Assembly: GCA_047501485.1 (NCBI GenBank)
Contig: JAZDRN010000009.1
Span: 41,244 to 105,243 of the forward strand
Direction of reading: 5' to 3'
From: Ancrocorticia sp047501485
GTDB lineage: Bacteria > Actinomycetota > Actinomycetes > Actinomycetales > Actinomycetaceae
Length of the DNA: 64,000 nucleotides
Below the pieces are notes generated by a model that saw only the letters and a list, made by a program, of their open reading frames with translations, ran no database searches and was not told the origin of the DNA. Within the stretch, counting starts at the first letter, position 1; every line of letters starts with the position of its first letter. Position numbers and translations under genes: made by a program. Below are positions 31,616-41,094 of this stretch, in pieces.

Positions 31616-32224
31616 TTACCCCTCCAGTATCGCATCGAGCTCCGACAACAATCGGATGGCCACCGGCCAGGCGGCCTCTTCCTCGGCGACATTGGACAGG
31701 CGGCGCCGCCGTGAGACGGACGGTTCGCTGATCTTGAGAGCGGCGGCGATCTCCTGGCCGTTCATCCCGTGCTCCAGCAGTTCGACCACCTCGCGCTGGG
31801 CGTCGGTCCGCCCATCGACCACCACCGCGATGAGCTGCAGCAGCGCCTGCGCCTGGTCGGAAGCGCTTTCATCGGCGCCGACCACGGCCACGGATGCCGG
31901 GTATTTCTTGGCGATCTCCACGGCCTCTCGCGCTCGAATGAACGCCGGGCCACGGGCGGTACGGATGGTGCCGGATCGGATGTCGGCCAGGACGTCGTCG
32001 TCGACAGGGCCACATCCGATTCCGATGTGCCAGTCCCCCCGGCGCAGCACGACGCGAATAGCCGCGGCCGCCTGTCTCGCATCCGCCACCAACCCCTGGA
32101 TCTCATCGCCCACGGTGCGCTCGAAACCGGATAGCGTCTCGATCTTCCGCAGGTCCTTCAGGAGCTCCGGCACACGGTCGGGCTCGCGGCGGGAGTCTTG
32201 CTGATCTATCGTCAATACGATCAC
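31616..32224 (-). CDS. SatD-family protein with C-terminal helix-turn-helix
   Basis: A 202-aa protein that fits the SatD family: N-terminal MIVLTIDQQDSRRE, a FERTVGDEIQG core, GDWHIGIGCGPV and RGPAFIRAREAVEIAKK. The C-terminal part carries an HTH (MNGQEIAAALKISEPSVSRR, about 150-170). The family was named from stress/acid tolerance loci, but its mechanism is not well defined; DNA binding is likely from the HTH. The start is a GTG at 32224. Two similar dyads just upstream are candidate autoregulatory operators. Confidence 0.8.
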   Translation of the reverse strand: MIVLTIDQQDSRREPDRVPELLKDLRKIETLSGFERTVGDEIQGLVADARQAAAAIRVVLRRGDWHIGIGCGPVDDDVLADIRSGTIRTARGPAFIRAREAVEIAKKYPASVAVVGADESASDQAQALLQLIAVVVDGRTDAQREVVELLEHGMNGQEIAAALKISEPSVSRRRRLSNVAEEEAAWPVAIRLLSELDAILEG

Positions 32225-32251
32225 ATGACTACCCTATCGAATATTATTGAA

Positions 32252-32297
32252 TTAGCCCACAGAAGCTAATTATTAATAATTAGCCCACATAGACTAA
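32252..32297. promoter_or_regulatory. Two matching TTAG-N10-CTAA operator-like boxes
   Basis: TTAGCCCACAGAAGCTAA (32252-32269) and TTAGCCCACATAGACTAA (32280-32297) share 14 of 18 bases and are each a dyad with ends TTAG/CTAA. A TTATTAATAA palindrome lies between. Centres are 28 bp apart. They lie upstream of the SatD-family gene and 190 bp before glgX, and are the most A/T-rich spot nearby. Confidence 0.65.
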
Positions 32298-32487
32298 TTG
32301 GAGAAAGTTACGGTTCAGCACCACCATGTGCACTGGCGCACCAATTTCAACGAGGAACTCCGGACAATAACGAGAACCCCGAGAAAACGGCTACATACCG
32401 CGCATATCACACCGCTCTAGGCGTAATTCGCCGAGCCGATGCCTGTTGCTGTCGCGAAATGTGGCCGCGGCATGAGATTCTGGGATC

Positions 32488-34884
32488 ATGCAAATCTGGC
32501 CTGGACAACCTTATCCCCTCGGGGCGACTTTCGATGGCACCGGTACGAACTTCGCCATCTTCTCATCAATAGCTGAAAGCGTTGAGTTGATTCTGCTCGA
32601 CGACGACGATGCCCAGACCGTCATCGAGCTGCACGAAGTCGACGCTTCGGTATGGCATTGCTACCTGCCGGGAGTCAACCCCGGCCAACGTTACGGCTAC
32701 CGTGTCTACGGGCCCTACGATCCCGAACACGGTCTACGTTGCGACCCCTCGAAGCTCCTTCTCGACCCCTACGCGAAGGCGATCAGCGGGCAGATCTCCA
32801 ACGATCAGTCGCTCTTCTCCTACGATTTCAATGATCCCACCCAGCGCAAGGACCTGGACTCGTTGGGGCAGACCATGACGTCCGTCGTCATCAACCCCTA
32901 CTTCGACTGGGGACACGACCGTCCGCCGAGCCACGAGTACAACGAGACCATCATCTACGAAGCGCATGTGCGCGGCATGACGATGCTTCACCCGGAGGTC
33001 CCCGAGGAGATGCGCGGGACATACATGGGACTGAGTCATCCGGCCGTCATCGGCCACCTCAAAGAACTCGGCATCACGGCGATCGAGCTCATGCCCTGCC
33101 ACCAGTTCGTCAACGACCCCTCCCTGCAGGACAAGGGGCTGACGAACTACTGGGGATACAACACCATCGGCTTCTTCGCCCCGCACAACGGCTACTCCTC
33201 CATCCAGTCCCCCTACGGCCAGGTGCACGAGTTCAAGTCCATGGTCAAGGCTTTCCACGAGGCTGACATCGAAGTGATCATGGACGTGGTCTACAACCAC
33301 ACCGCCGAGGGCAACCACATGGGCCCCACCCTCTCCTTCAAGGGGATCGACAATCCGTCCTACTACCGCCTTGTGGAAGGCGACGAGGCGCATTACTTCG
33401 ACACCACCGGCACCGGCAATTCGCTGAACATGCGCTCGCCCGCATCGCTTCAGCTCATCATGGACTCGCTGCGCTACTGGATCACGGACATGCACGTGGA
33501 CGGCTTCCGCTTCGATCTGGCCTCCACGCTGGCCCGTGAGCTGCACGCCGTTGACAAGCTTTCCTCCTTCTTCGACATCATCCACCAGGATCCACTCATC
33601 TCCCAGGTCAAGCTCATCGCTGAACCGTGGGACGTCGGCGAGGGCGGCTACAACGTCGGAGGCTTCCCTCCGCTGTGGACAGAGTGGAACGGCAAGTACC
33701 GCGACACCGTGCGCGACTTCTGGCGCGGCGAACCGGCCATGCTCTCGGAGCTCGCCTCTCGCATGACGGGTTCTTCCGATCTGTACGAGACCTCGGGAAG
33801 GCGTCCTTTCGCATCCATCAACTTCGTCACCGCACATGACGGCTTCACAATGCACGATCTCGTCTCCTACAACGAGAAGCATAATGAGGCCAACGGTGAG
33901 GGGAACAACGACGGCGAATCCAACAACCGCTCGTGGAACTGCGGCGCAGAGGGGCCGACCGACGATCCGGATATCAACTCATTGCGCGGGCAACAGGTCC
34001 GTAACTTCCTGACGATTCTCTTCCTGTCTCAGGGCGTGCCCATGCTCTGCCACGGCGACGAGATGGGGCGCAGCCAGGGCGGGAACAACAACGGCTACTG
34101 CCAGGACAACGAGATCACGTGGGTGAACTGGGATCTCAAGGCTCCCCAGAAGGCGCTGCTGGCCTTCACCTCCCAGGTCATCAACTTCCGCAAGGATCAT
34201 CCCGTCTTCCAGCGCCGCCGCTTCTTCGCCGGTTCCTCTCGCCGGGGCGGCAGCTCAGAGATCGGCGAGATCGAGTGGTTCCGCCCGGACGCCTCCTGGA
34301 TGGAGGACTCGGACTGGAATGCAGGTTTCGCGCGCTCGCTCATGGTGTACCTCAACGGCGACGCCATCCGCGAACCCGATCCGCGGGGCAACAAGATCAC
34401 GGACGACGACATCATCATCGCCATCAACGCGGACGCGAACACCCAGACCTTCACACTGCCGGATGCCACCTATGGAGCCGGCTGGCGCGACGTCATCGAC
34501 ACCGGCACGAATCTCGATCCGGGCAAGATCTATGAGCCCAGCGAGCACTTCCCCGTCGATGGGCGCTCCATGCGCGTGTTGATTCGGGATGAATCCCTTG
34601 AGGACGCCGAGGACGCCGAAGGCAAAGAGGAGGAGGTCGTCTCCAGCAACTTCGCCGATCCGCAGGTCGATTCCGGGCCCGGCTTCGCGAAGGAGGCTTC
34701 ATCCGCCGCGAGCGCCGACATCGCGGAGGAGTCCCCTCAGGCCGACGCGCCGAAGGACCGAGGGCCAGAGGGACAGGGAGCATCGAATAGCAAGACGGCA
34801 ACACAGGGACGAGAGGCAGGAGCGGGTCCGGCCAAGAAGACGAAGGCACCGCGCGATCCCTATCACGGCTCGACAAGCGCCTAA
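32488..34884 (+). CDS. glgX: Glycogen debranching enzyme GlgX/TreX
   Basis: Hydrolyses alpha-1,6 branches to feed maltodextrins to TreY. The 798-aa protein has an N-terminal CBM48-like domain (about 8-110), then a GH13 barrel with the nucleophile Asp in DGFRFDLAS near residue 342, the acid/base in LIAEPWD near 378 and FVTAHDGFTMHD. The catalytic part ends near 700. The last roughly 95 residues are an extra low-complexity tail rich in Glu, Ala, Ser and Lys that is absent from most homologues. The gene is followed by a strong terminator before treY. Confidence 0.95.
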   Translation: MQIWPGQPYPLGATFDGTGTNFAIFSSIAESVELILLDDDDAQTVIELHEVDASVWHCYLPGVNPGQRYGYRVYGPYDPEHGLRCDPSKLLLDPYAKAISGQISNDQSLFSYDFNDPTQRKDLDSLGQTMTSVVINPYFDWGHDRPPSHEYNETIIYEAHVRGMTMLHPEVPEEMRGTYMGLSHPAVIGHLKELGITAIELMPCHQFVNDPSLQDKGLTNYWGYNTIGFFAPHNGYSSIQSPYGQVHEFKSMVKAFHEADIEVIMDVVYNHTAEGNHMGPTLSFKGIDNPSYYRLVEGDEAHYFDTTGTGNSLNMRSPASLQLIMDSLRYWITDMHVDGFRFDLASTLARELHAVDKLSSFFDIIHQDPLISQVKLIAEPWDVGEGGYNVGGFPPLWTEWNGKYRDTVRDFWRGEPAMLSELASRMTGSSDLYETSGRRPFASINFVTAHDGFTMHDLVSYNEKHNEANGEGNNDGESNNRSWNCGAEGPTDDPDINSLRGQQVRNFLTILFLSQGVPMLCHGDEMGRSQGGNNNGYCQDNEITWVNWDLKAPQKALLAFTSQVINFRKDHPVFQRRRFFAGSSRRGGSSEIGEIEWFRPDASWMEDSDWNAGFARSLMVYLNGDAIREPDPRGNKITDDDIIIAINADANTQTFTLPDATYGAGWRDVIDTGTNLDPGKIYEPSEHFPVDGRSMRVLIRDESLEDAEDAEGKEEEVVSSNFADPQVDSGPGFAKEASSAASADIAEESPQADAPKDRGPEGQGASNSKTATQGREAGAGPAKKTKAPRDPYHGSTSA

Positions 34885-34928
34885 TATGACGCGCCGACTG
34901 AGTTGAAGCAGCCAGTGCGGAAAGCGAA

Positions 34929-34974
34929 GAAGGGGTACTCGCGAAAGCCGATTTCGTGAGTACCCCTTCTTTTA
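34929..34974 (+). terminator. Rho-independent terminator of glgX
   Basis: GAAGGGGTACTC (34929-34940) pairs with GAGTACCCCTTC (34958-34969), extended by CGAAA/TTTCG with one internal mismatch, then TTTTAT. It separates glgX from treY, so treY needs its own promoter or read-through. Confidence 0.85.
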
Positions 34975-34991
34975 TGACGTAAGGTCGTTAT

Positions 34992-37523
34992 ATGAGCGAG
35001 GTAACAGATACCAGGCGAATCCCTGTCCAGCAGACCCACGCGCCGGCACCCGAATGCCGCCAGCCGGTCTCGACATACCGCCTACAGCTAAGTCCACAGT
35101 TCACGTTCGACGATGCCATCGCGGTACTTCCTTACTTGAGAGACCTGGGCATCACGGATGTCTACTGCTCCCCGATCCTGCAAGCGGCACCGGGATCGAC
35201 GCACGGCTACGACGTCGTCGATCACACGAAGGTCTCGCGGGAGTTGGGCGGACGCCGCGGCTTCCAGCGACTGGCCGATGCGGCGCACGCGGCCGGGATG
35301 GGCGTCGTCGTCGACGTGGTTCCCAACCATATGGCGGTTCCCACCCCGCTCTATCTCAACCGCGCTCTGTGGTCCGTGCTGCGCGACGGCGCCGAGTCGA
35401 CCTACTCCAAATGGTTCGACATCGAGCTGAACGAGGCCCGCGACGGTCTGCTCATGCCGGTGCTGGGAACCCGGGTGGGAACCGTGCTGGCCAACGGCGA
35501 GATCACGCTGGAGAAGATGGTGGTTCCCGGCTTCGAGGACGAGGGCGAACAGAACGTCATTCGCTACTACGAGCACGTCTTTCCAGTACGCGAGCAGACC
35601 GAGGCGCTTCCCCTCGCCGAGCTGCTGGACCACCAGTACTACCGTCTCGCCTACTGGCGGGTTGCCGAGGACGAGCTGAACTACCGGCGCTTCTTCGACG
35701 TCGACACTCTGGCCGCTATCAGGGTCGAGGACCCGGAGGTCTTCAACCAGTCCCACGATCTCCTCCTCGATCTCTACTCCAACGGGTACATCGACGCTTT
35801 CCGGATCGACCATCCCGACGGGCTCGCCGATCCGCGCCAATACTTCTCCCGCCTGCACCGGGCCACGAACGGGGCGTGGATCGTCGCCGAGAAGATCCTG
35901 GAGGGCGATGAGGAACTTCCCGGCGACTGGCGCTGCAGCGGTACCACGGGCTATGACGCCTCCTGGCGCATCGGCGCGCTGCTCACCGATCCCAGCGGAG
36001 TGGGCCGCCTGCTGTCCCAGTATGTGGAGCTCTCCAACACCACGGCCAGCCTGTCCGCCATCGAGGAGGAATCCAAACACCAGATCCTGGAGACCTCGCT
36101 CACGGCGGAACTCGAGCGGCTGACCGATCTCATGGCCGGGGTGTGCCACGCCGATCTGCGGCTTCGCGATCACACACGCCGCACCCTGCGTGACGCGCTC
36201 TCGTCCCTCATCGTCGCTATGGACCGCTACCGCGCCTACGTGGTTCCGCATGAGCGCCCCACGCAGGTCTCCGAGCAGGCGCTCTTGGACGCCAAGGCTC
36301 GAGCATCGGTCACGTTGGACGAGGATGTGAAGGACTCGTTGGACGTCGTCGTCGATATCCTCCTCGGTCACGAGGTGGGCTCTGCCGGACGCACCCACGA
36401 GGACGCACGTTCGGAGGCCATCATCCGCTTCCAACAGGTGTGCGGTGCCGTCATGGCCAAGGGAGTGGAGGACACCACCTTCTATCGCTACACCGTTCTC
36501 TCAAGCGCGACCGAGGTGGGCGGCAACCCGATCCGCGCATCCATAACCCCGGATGAGATGACGGGATGGACCCAGCGGATGTCGAGCCTGTGGCCGGTCA
36601 CGATGACCTGCCTGAGCACTCACGACACCAAACGAGGCGAGGATGTGCGCGCAGCGATCAGCGTGCTCTCGGAATGGTCCACCGAGTGGAGGAGCCTGAT
36701 CACGACGCTGCGATCGCGCCACGCCTCGGATCGCCCGTGGGACATCAACGGGCAGATCGAGAACCTGCTGTGGCAGACCATCGCAGGCACCTGGACCGCC
36801 GACGGTCCGATCGAGATCGACCGGCTCATCGCCTACCTGCAGAAGGCCTCCCGCGAACAGAAGTCGTGGACTACCTGGACGGATCCGAACGAGGAGGCCG
36901 AAGAGGCGCTCTACAACTACGCCCGCACGATCCTTTCCACCCCTGAGACCCTCGAGGATATGGCGGACGCCTACCAGCGCACCAATTCCTCGCGCCGTGT
37001 GGCCACGCTCTCGCAGAAGGTGCTGGCACTCACTCTGCTGGGGGTTGCCGACAACTACCAGGGAGAAGAGATCACACAGAACTCGCTCGTGGACCCGGAC
37101 AACCGCCGGCCGGTGGACTACGAGGCTATCGCCTCGCTGCTGGAGGATCTGGATTCACGCGAGAACCTGCCATCTCAGGCCACCCTTGACCAGGAGAAGC
37201 TCTGGGTCACCTCGCGGCTGCTGCGGCTGCGGCGCGAACGGCCTGCAACCTTCGCCTCCACACGCTCTGGCTTCGAGCCGCTGCCGGTGACCACCGGGCA
37301 CGCCTACGCCTTCACCCGCACGTTGGACAACCAACCGGACGTGATCGTCATCGTACAGCGTCTGCCGCGAGCCCTCGCCGATATCGGCGGTTTCGGCAAT
37401 CACTCCGTGGTGTTGCCGGATGGCACGTGGACCGACGCCTTCACGGGCGCGGTCGTTGAAGGAGGCTCCGTTCACCTGGGCGAACTCTTCAACCAACTTC
37501 CCGTCGTGGTCCTGACCCGTTAG
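34992..37523 (+). CDS. treY: Malto-oligosyltrehalose synthase
   Basis: Converts the reducing end of maltodextrins into a trehalosyl unit. The 843-aa GH13 protein opens with STYRLQLSPQFTFDDAIAVL and has SPILQAAPGSTHGYDVVDH, VVVDVVPNHM, the catalytic IDAFRIDHPDGLADP near residues 265-280, IVAEKIL near 297 and STHDTKRGEDVR near 540, all typical of TreY. The start ATG at 34992 has a poor Shine-Dalgarno (GTAAGG) and lies 18 bp after the terminator, so initiation may be weak. treZ follows nine bases after the stop. Confidence 0.95.
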   Translation: MSEVTDTRRIPVQQTHAPAPECRQPVSTYRLQLSPQFTFDDAIAVLPYLRDLGITDVYCSPILQAAPGSTHGYDVVDHTKVSRELGGRRGFQRLADAAHAAGMGVVVDVVPNHMAVPTPLYLNRALWSVLRDGAESTYSKWFDIELNEARDGLLMPVLGTRVGTVLANGEITLEKMVVPGFEDEGEQNVIRYYEHVFPVREQTEALPLAELLDHQYYRLAYWRVAEDELNYRRFFDVDTLAAIRVEDPEVFNQSHDLLLDLYSNGYIDAFRIDHPDGLADPRQYFSRLHRATNGAWIVAEKILEGDEELPGDWRCSGTTGYDASWRIGALLTDPSGVGRLLSQYVELSNTTASLSAIEEESKHQILETSLTAELERLTDLMAGVCHADLRLRDHTRRTLRDALSSLIVAMDRYRAYVVPHERPTQVSEQALLDAKARASVTLDEDVKDSLDVVVDILLGHEVGSAGRTHEDARSEAIIRFQQVCGAVMAKGVEDTTFYRYTVLSSATEVGGNPIRASITPDEMTGWTQRMSSLWPVTMTCLSTHDTKRGEDVRAAISVLSEWSTEWRSLITTLRSRHASDRPWDINGQIENLLWQTIAGTWTADGPIEIDRLIAYLQKASREQKSWTTWTDPNEEAEEALYNYARTILSTPETLEDMADAYQRTNSSRRVATLSQKVLALTLLGVADNYQGEEITQNSLVDPDNRRPVDYEAIASLLEDLDSRENLPSQATLDQEKLWVTSRLLRLRRERPATFASTRSGFEPLPVTTGHAYAFTRTLDNQPDVIVIVQRLPRALADIGGFGNHSVVLPDGTWTDAFTGAVVEGGSVHLGELFNQLPVVVLTR

Positions 37524-37532
37524 GAGTAGCCG

Positions 37533-39314
37533 ATGCTAGAGAAACTTCGAGTGTGGGCGCCCGCTGCCCAGCGCCTGACCCTGCACCTGACGCAGCAGAA
37601 CCGAGAGCTGACCATGGTCCCGCTGGGCGAGAGCGGAGATCGGGACGTCGAGGACGGCTGGTGGGTGAGCCCGGAGCCGCTGGAGCCGGGGACACGCTAT
37701 CTCCTGGCCGTCGACGATCAGCCGCCCTTCCCGGATCCGCGTACCCGGCGCCAGCCGGAAGGCGTCCACGGGCCTTCGGAGATCGTGGATCTCTCCTCCT
37801 TCGTGTGGAGCGACGAGGGATGGGGAGGCGTCCCGGCACGCGGTTCCCTCACCTACGAACTGCACATCGGGACCTTCACTCCCGCCGGGACGTTCGCAGC
37901 CGCGATCGAGAAGCTGCCCCACCTCAAGGAGCTGGGCGTCGACCTCGTCGAGGTGATGCCGATTGTCCCAGTGCCGGGCAAGCGCAACTGGGGCTACGAC
38001 GGCGTCGAGCTGTATGCCGTCACCGAGAACTACGGAGGCCCCGCCGGCTTCGCGGCTTTCGTGGATGCAGCGCATACTCTCGAGATGGGTGTGTGCCTGG
38101 ATGTGGTCTACAACCATCTCGGCCCGGACGGCAACTACCTGTCCATCTTCGGCCCCTACTTCACCGACGCCCACGAGACCCCCTGGGGTTGGGCCGTCAA
38201 CCTCGACGGTGAGAACAACGCACCGGTGCGGCGATTCATCATCGACAACGCGATGCAATGGGTGCGCGACTATCATGTGGACGCCTTGCGCCTCGACGCC
38301 GTCGCCTACCTCATCGACAACTCGCCGCGCCACCTCCTAGCCGAGCTCTCCGACGAGATCCACGCCTTCGCCGCGGCGACAGGTCGGCATATCGGCCTCA
38401 TCGCCGAATCGGATCTGAACGATCCACTCATGGTGACTCCCACCTCCGAGGGCGGGCACGGGCTGGACTGCCAATGGGACGACGACATCCATCACGCGTT
38501 GCACGTCTACGCGACCGACGAGACCTTCGCCTACTACGCGGACTTCGCCAAACCCGGCGCCCTGGAGAAGGTGTTCCGCAACGCCTTCGTGCACGACGGC
38601 ACCTATTCGACATTCCGCAAAGAGTATTGGGGAGCACCCGCCGGCCCGCAGATCGACGGGCATGCTTTCGTCGCCTACACTGAGGATCACGACCAGGTGG
38701 GAAATCGCGCGATCGGGGACCGACCCAGCGCCAAGCTGTCCGCCGGGGAGCGCGCTGCCCAGCTCGGCCTCCTGCTTGCCTCACCCTTCTCCCCCATGCT
38801 CTTCATGGGCCAGGAGTGGGGCACGCGCCGTCCCTTCCAGTTCTTCACAGATCACGACGGCGAACTGGGAGAGGCTGTTGCCAAGGGGCGCCAGAACGAG
38901 TTCGCCGATTGGGATTGGCTCTCCATCTACGACGGGACCGATATCGAGGTTCCGAACCCGCAGCTGGAGCAGACCTTCGAGGATTCCAAACTTGACTGGT
39001 TGGAACTCGACGACCAGGAGCACGCCCAGTTCCTGGCATTCACGAGGGACGCCATCGCACTGCGCAAGGCAACGCCGGATTTCGCCGCCGGCGACCGCGC
39101 ACAGTCCGAGCTGGTACGGCTCGGAGGCTCCGGCTACCTGCGCCGTGGATCGTGCTACGCGGTCTACTCCCTCGAGTCGGATGTCCGCGTTTCGATACCC
39201 GTACAGGGGACGCACGCGGCGCTGGCCTGGGGTTCGCCCTCTGTGAGTTCCCCGCGCCCGGGCGTCACACAGGTCGACTTCGCAGAACCCGGCGTTGTGT
39301 TCCTCGTTCCCTGA
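37533..39314 (+). CDS. treZ: Malto-oligosyltrehalose trehalohydrolase
   Basis: Releases free trehalose from the TreY product. The 593-aa GH13 protein has an N-terminal beta domain (LRVWAPAAQRLTLHL), ELHIGTFTPAGTF near 110, VCLDVVYNHLGPDGNYL near 190, the nucleophile Asp in DALRLDAVAYL near 253, LIAESDLNDP near 290 and EDHDQVGNRA near 387. TTAGGAG precedes the ATG at 37533 and the gap to treY is nine bases, so the two form one operon. With glgX the set makes the complete TreXYZ route from glycogen to trehalose, used for osmotic or desiccation protection. Confidence 0.95.
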   Translation: MLEKLRVWAPAAQRLTLHLTQQNRELTMVPLGESGDRDVEDGWWVSPEPLEPGTRYLLAVDDQPPFPDPRTRRQPEGVHGPSEIVDLSSFVWSDEGWGGVPARGSLTYELHIGTFTPAGTFAAAIEKLPHLKELGVDLVEVMPIVPVPGKRNWGYDGVELYAVTENYGGPAGFAAFVDAAHTLEMGVCLDVVYNHLGPDGNYLSIFGPYFTDAHETPWGWAVNLDGENNAPVRRFIIDNAMQWVRDYHVDALRLDAVAYLIDNSPRHLLAELSDEIHAFAAATGRHIGLIAESDLNDPLMVTPTSEGGHGLDCQWDDDIHHALHVYATDETFAYYADFAKPGALEKVFRNAFVHDGTYSTFRKEYWGAPAGPQIDGHAFVAYTEDHDQVGNRAIGDRPSAKLSAGERAAQLGLLLASPFSPMLFMGQEWGTRRPFQFFTDHDGELGEAVAKGRQNEFADWDWLSIYDGTDIEVPNPQLEQTFEDSKLDWLELDDQEHAQFLAFTRDAIALRKATPDFAAGDRAQSELVRLGGSGYLRRGSCYAVYSLESDVRVSIPVQGTHAALAWGSPSVSSPRPGVTQVDFAEPGVVFLVP

Positions 39315-39343
39315 TTCCGGGTAGCCCGGCCGCTTCTGGGTAG

Positions 39344-39395
39344 CCTGGCCGCCAGCCGGGCGTTATCTCCTAGTCCTGGCCGTCAGCCGGGCGTT
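39344..39395. repeat. 21-bp direct repeat overlapping the 3' end of the FemX-like gene
   Basis: Two copies (39344-39364 and 39375-39395) with one mismatch; both contain CAGCCGGGCGTT. The second is the coding 3' end of the FemX-like gene, the first lies beyond the stop. A further GGGTAGCC(C/T)GGCCG pair precedes them (about 39320-39351). Confidence 0.9.
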
Positions 39396-40449
39396 TTCCA
39401 GCGCGCAGCGAGGCGAGCCCGGTGGCAGCCGCCTTCAGTTTCGCCGTCGCTGCGCGCTTTACCTGCAAGGCTCCGGTCAAAGCAGCGTAGTAGCGCTGAT
39501 GCACGGGCACATCCCATGCTCCGGCGACCTCCACTATCTCCGGCGTGAACTTGGTTTTGAAGCCGCGTACGCCCGCCAGCTGCGGTGCCCGCTCGGAATC
39601 TATGCCCATCATGTCGAAGCTTCGGATACCCGCTTCTCGCAGCATGCAGGTCATCGACCACACCAGCAGGTCAGGTGCTCCGGCTTGGCGCCCCTCGGCG
39701 CTGGAGGCGGCGTAATAGTACGTGGCCTGGGTGGGCGTCGTCGTCACGATCCCCCAGCACAGGGGACGCCCTTGGCGCCGCACGGTGAACAGGCGACAGT
39801 TGCGCGGCCCCAAGGCTTCCAGCATCCGCTCGTAGGTGATACGCGGTGAGATGCCGAAGGAATCGCGCTCACCGGTCTCGACCAGCAGCTCATACAGCTC
39901 GGGGAAGACCTCAAGGGCGTTCTCGGTCTCGTCCGCGGCCACGAGCGTGGTGTCTCGTAGCGCCTTGCGGACGTCGCGGCGCCCGCGCTTCTTCATCTCG
40001 GAGAGCAGCTGGTCCTCGTCCTTCGTCAGGTCCAGGATGATCGTGCGATCGAAGGTGACGGACTGCAGCAGCTCGTGCAGGTCCGGTGCCAGAGCGTGGG
40101 CATGCAGGCGCACGAAGGCCACGCGGCGCTCACTTCCTCGAACCAGGCGCCGCAGGTCCTCGCGCAAGGCTGCTTCCTCCTGGACGGTGGGCTCCGGTTC
40201 GCTCCAGGCCGGGCCGTGCTTGGCCCACAGATAGGTGAAACCCCGTCCCTTCATCCTGGTCAGGGAGATCACTGCCCGAGTCTCGCCGTCAGTCTGCCAC
40301 ACCAGTTTCTTCCATGGTTCGCGTCCCGGAACCGCCCGATCGAAACGATCCCAGTCCGGGCTCTGCTCCAGCGGTAGGTCGATTCCCGCCCGGCGTGCTT
40401 CGTCAAGGTACTGGGAGTCAGTGAGTTCCACTAGTCTGCTAACCGTCAT
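39370..40449 (-). CDS. FemAB/FemX-like peptidoglycan peptide-bridge aminoacyltransferase
   Basis: A 359-aa GNAT-fold protein of the FemAB group, which adds amino acids from aminoacyl-tRNA to the peptidoglycan stem peptide. Features include TRMKGRGFTYLWAKHGPAW near residue 70, KKRGRRDVRKAL near residue 150 and the C-terminal substrate region YYYAASSAEGRQAGAPDLLV plus FDMMGID near residue 285. I chose the ATG at 40449; a longer frame to 41001 runs over the divergent DUF3000 gene. Which amino acid is added cannot be told. Confidence 0.85.
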   Translation of the reverse strand: MTVSRLVELTDSQYLDEARRAGIDLPLEQSPDWDRFDRAVPGREPWKKLVWQTDGETRAVISLTRMKGRGFTYLWAKHGPAWSEPEPTVQEEAALREDLRRLVRGSERRVAFVRLHAHALAPDLHELLQSVTFDRTIILDLTKDEDQLLSEMKKRGRRDVRKALRDTTLVAADETENALEVFPELYELLVETGERDSFGISPRITYERMLEALGPRNCRLFTVRRQGRPLCWGIVTTTPTQATYYYAASSAEGRQAGAPDLLVWSMTCMLREAGIRSFDMMGIDSERAPQLAGVRGFKTKFTPEIVEVAGAWDVPVHQRYYAALTGALQVKRAATAKLKAAATGLASLRAGKRPADGQD

Positions 40450-40512
40450 GCCACCCAGACTACCCGGCGTGCCCCTCAAAGTTGGCTCCACGCCGCCAGC
40501 TACAGTAAACAT

Positions 40513-41094
40513 GTGCCTCAGATCAACACCCCGTCCCCGTTTTTGGCGGCACTGGATTCTCTCAGAGACCACTCCTTTCGCCCTGAGATCCACGTTGTCC
40601 AGATTCCACCTCCCAAGGCGATAGCTCCCTGGGCGGTGGCTCTTCAGGCCGAGGTCAATGATTCTCCTCACCTCGATCCCGATTTCTTCCGAGGCCAGGC
40701 CCGTTTCGTCTTGCTGCACGACCCCGAAGGCCAACCCGCATGGGACGGCGAGTTTCGCATCGTCACCCACGCCAGCGCACCAATAGATCAGTCGATGGCC
40801 AACGATCCACTCCTCAGCGACGTGGCGTGGAGCTGGTTGGTGGAGGCGCTGCAGCAGCACCGCGCACCTTTCCATAATCTGACCGGCACCGTCTCCCGGC
40901 TCTATAATGAGACCTTCGGTGCGAACATGCCTGCCTCGTCGCGGGCGGACGTGGAACTGCGGGCATCGTGGACCCCGGACTTCCCGGATGTCTCCGATCA
41001 CCTAGAGGCGTGGGCAGAGTTCATAGCGACCATTTGCGGTCTGGGTCCGGCGGGCGTCGCCTCGCTCCCGCTGCGGCTCGAGGAGATGAAATGA
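40513..41094 (+). CDS. DUF3000 family protein
   Basis: A 193-aa protein of the actinobacterial DUF3000 family, function unknown. It is characterised by the opening FLAALDSLRDHSFRPEI, GQARFVLLHDPEGQPAWDG and RADVELRASWTP near residue 145. The start is a GTG at 40513. It overlaps the RNase D start by four bases (ATGA), as in other actinobacteria where the pair is conserved (Rv2680-Rv2681), suggesting a link to RNA metabolism. Confidence 0.9.
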   Translation: MPQINTPSPFLAALDSLRDHSFRPEIHVVQIPPPKAIAPWAVALQAEVNDSPHLDPDFFRGQARFVLLHDPEGQPAWDGEFRIVTHASAPIDQSMANDPLLSDVAWSWLVEALQQHRAPFHNLTGTVSRLYNETFGANMPASSRADVELRASWTPDFPDVSDHLEAWAEFIATICGLGPAGVASLPLRLEEMK

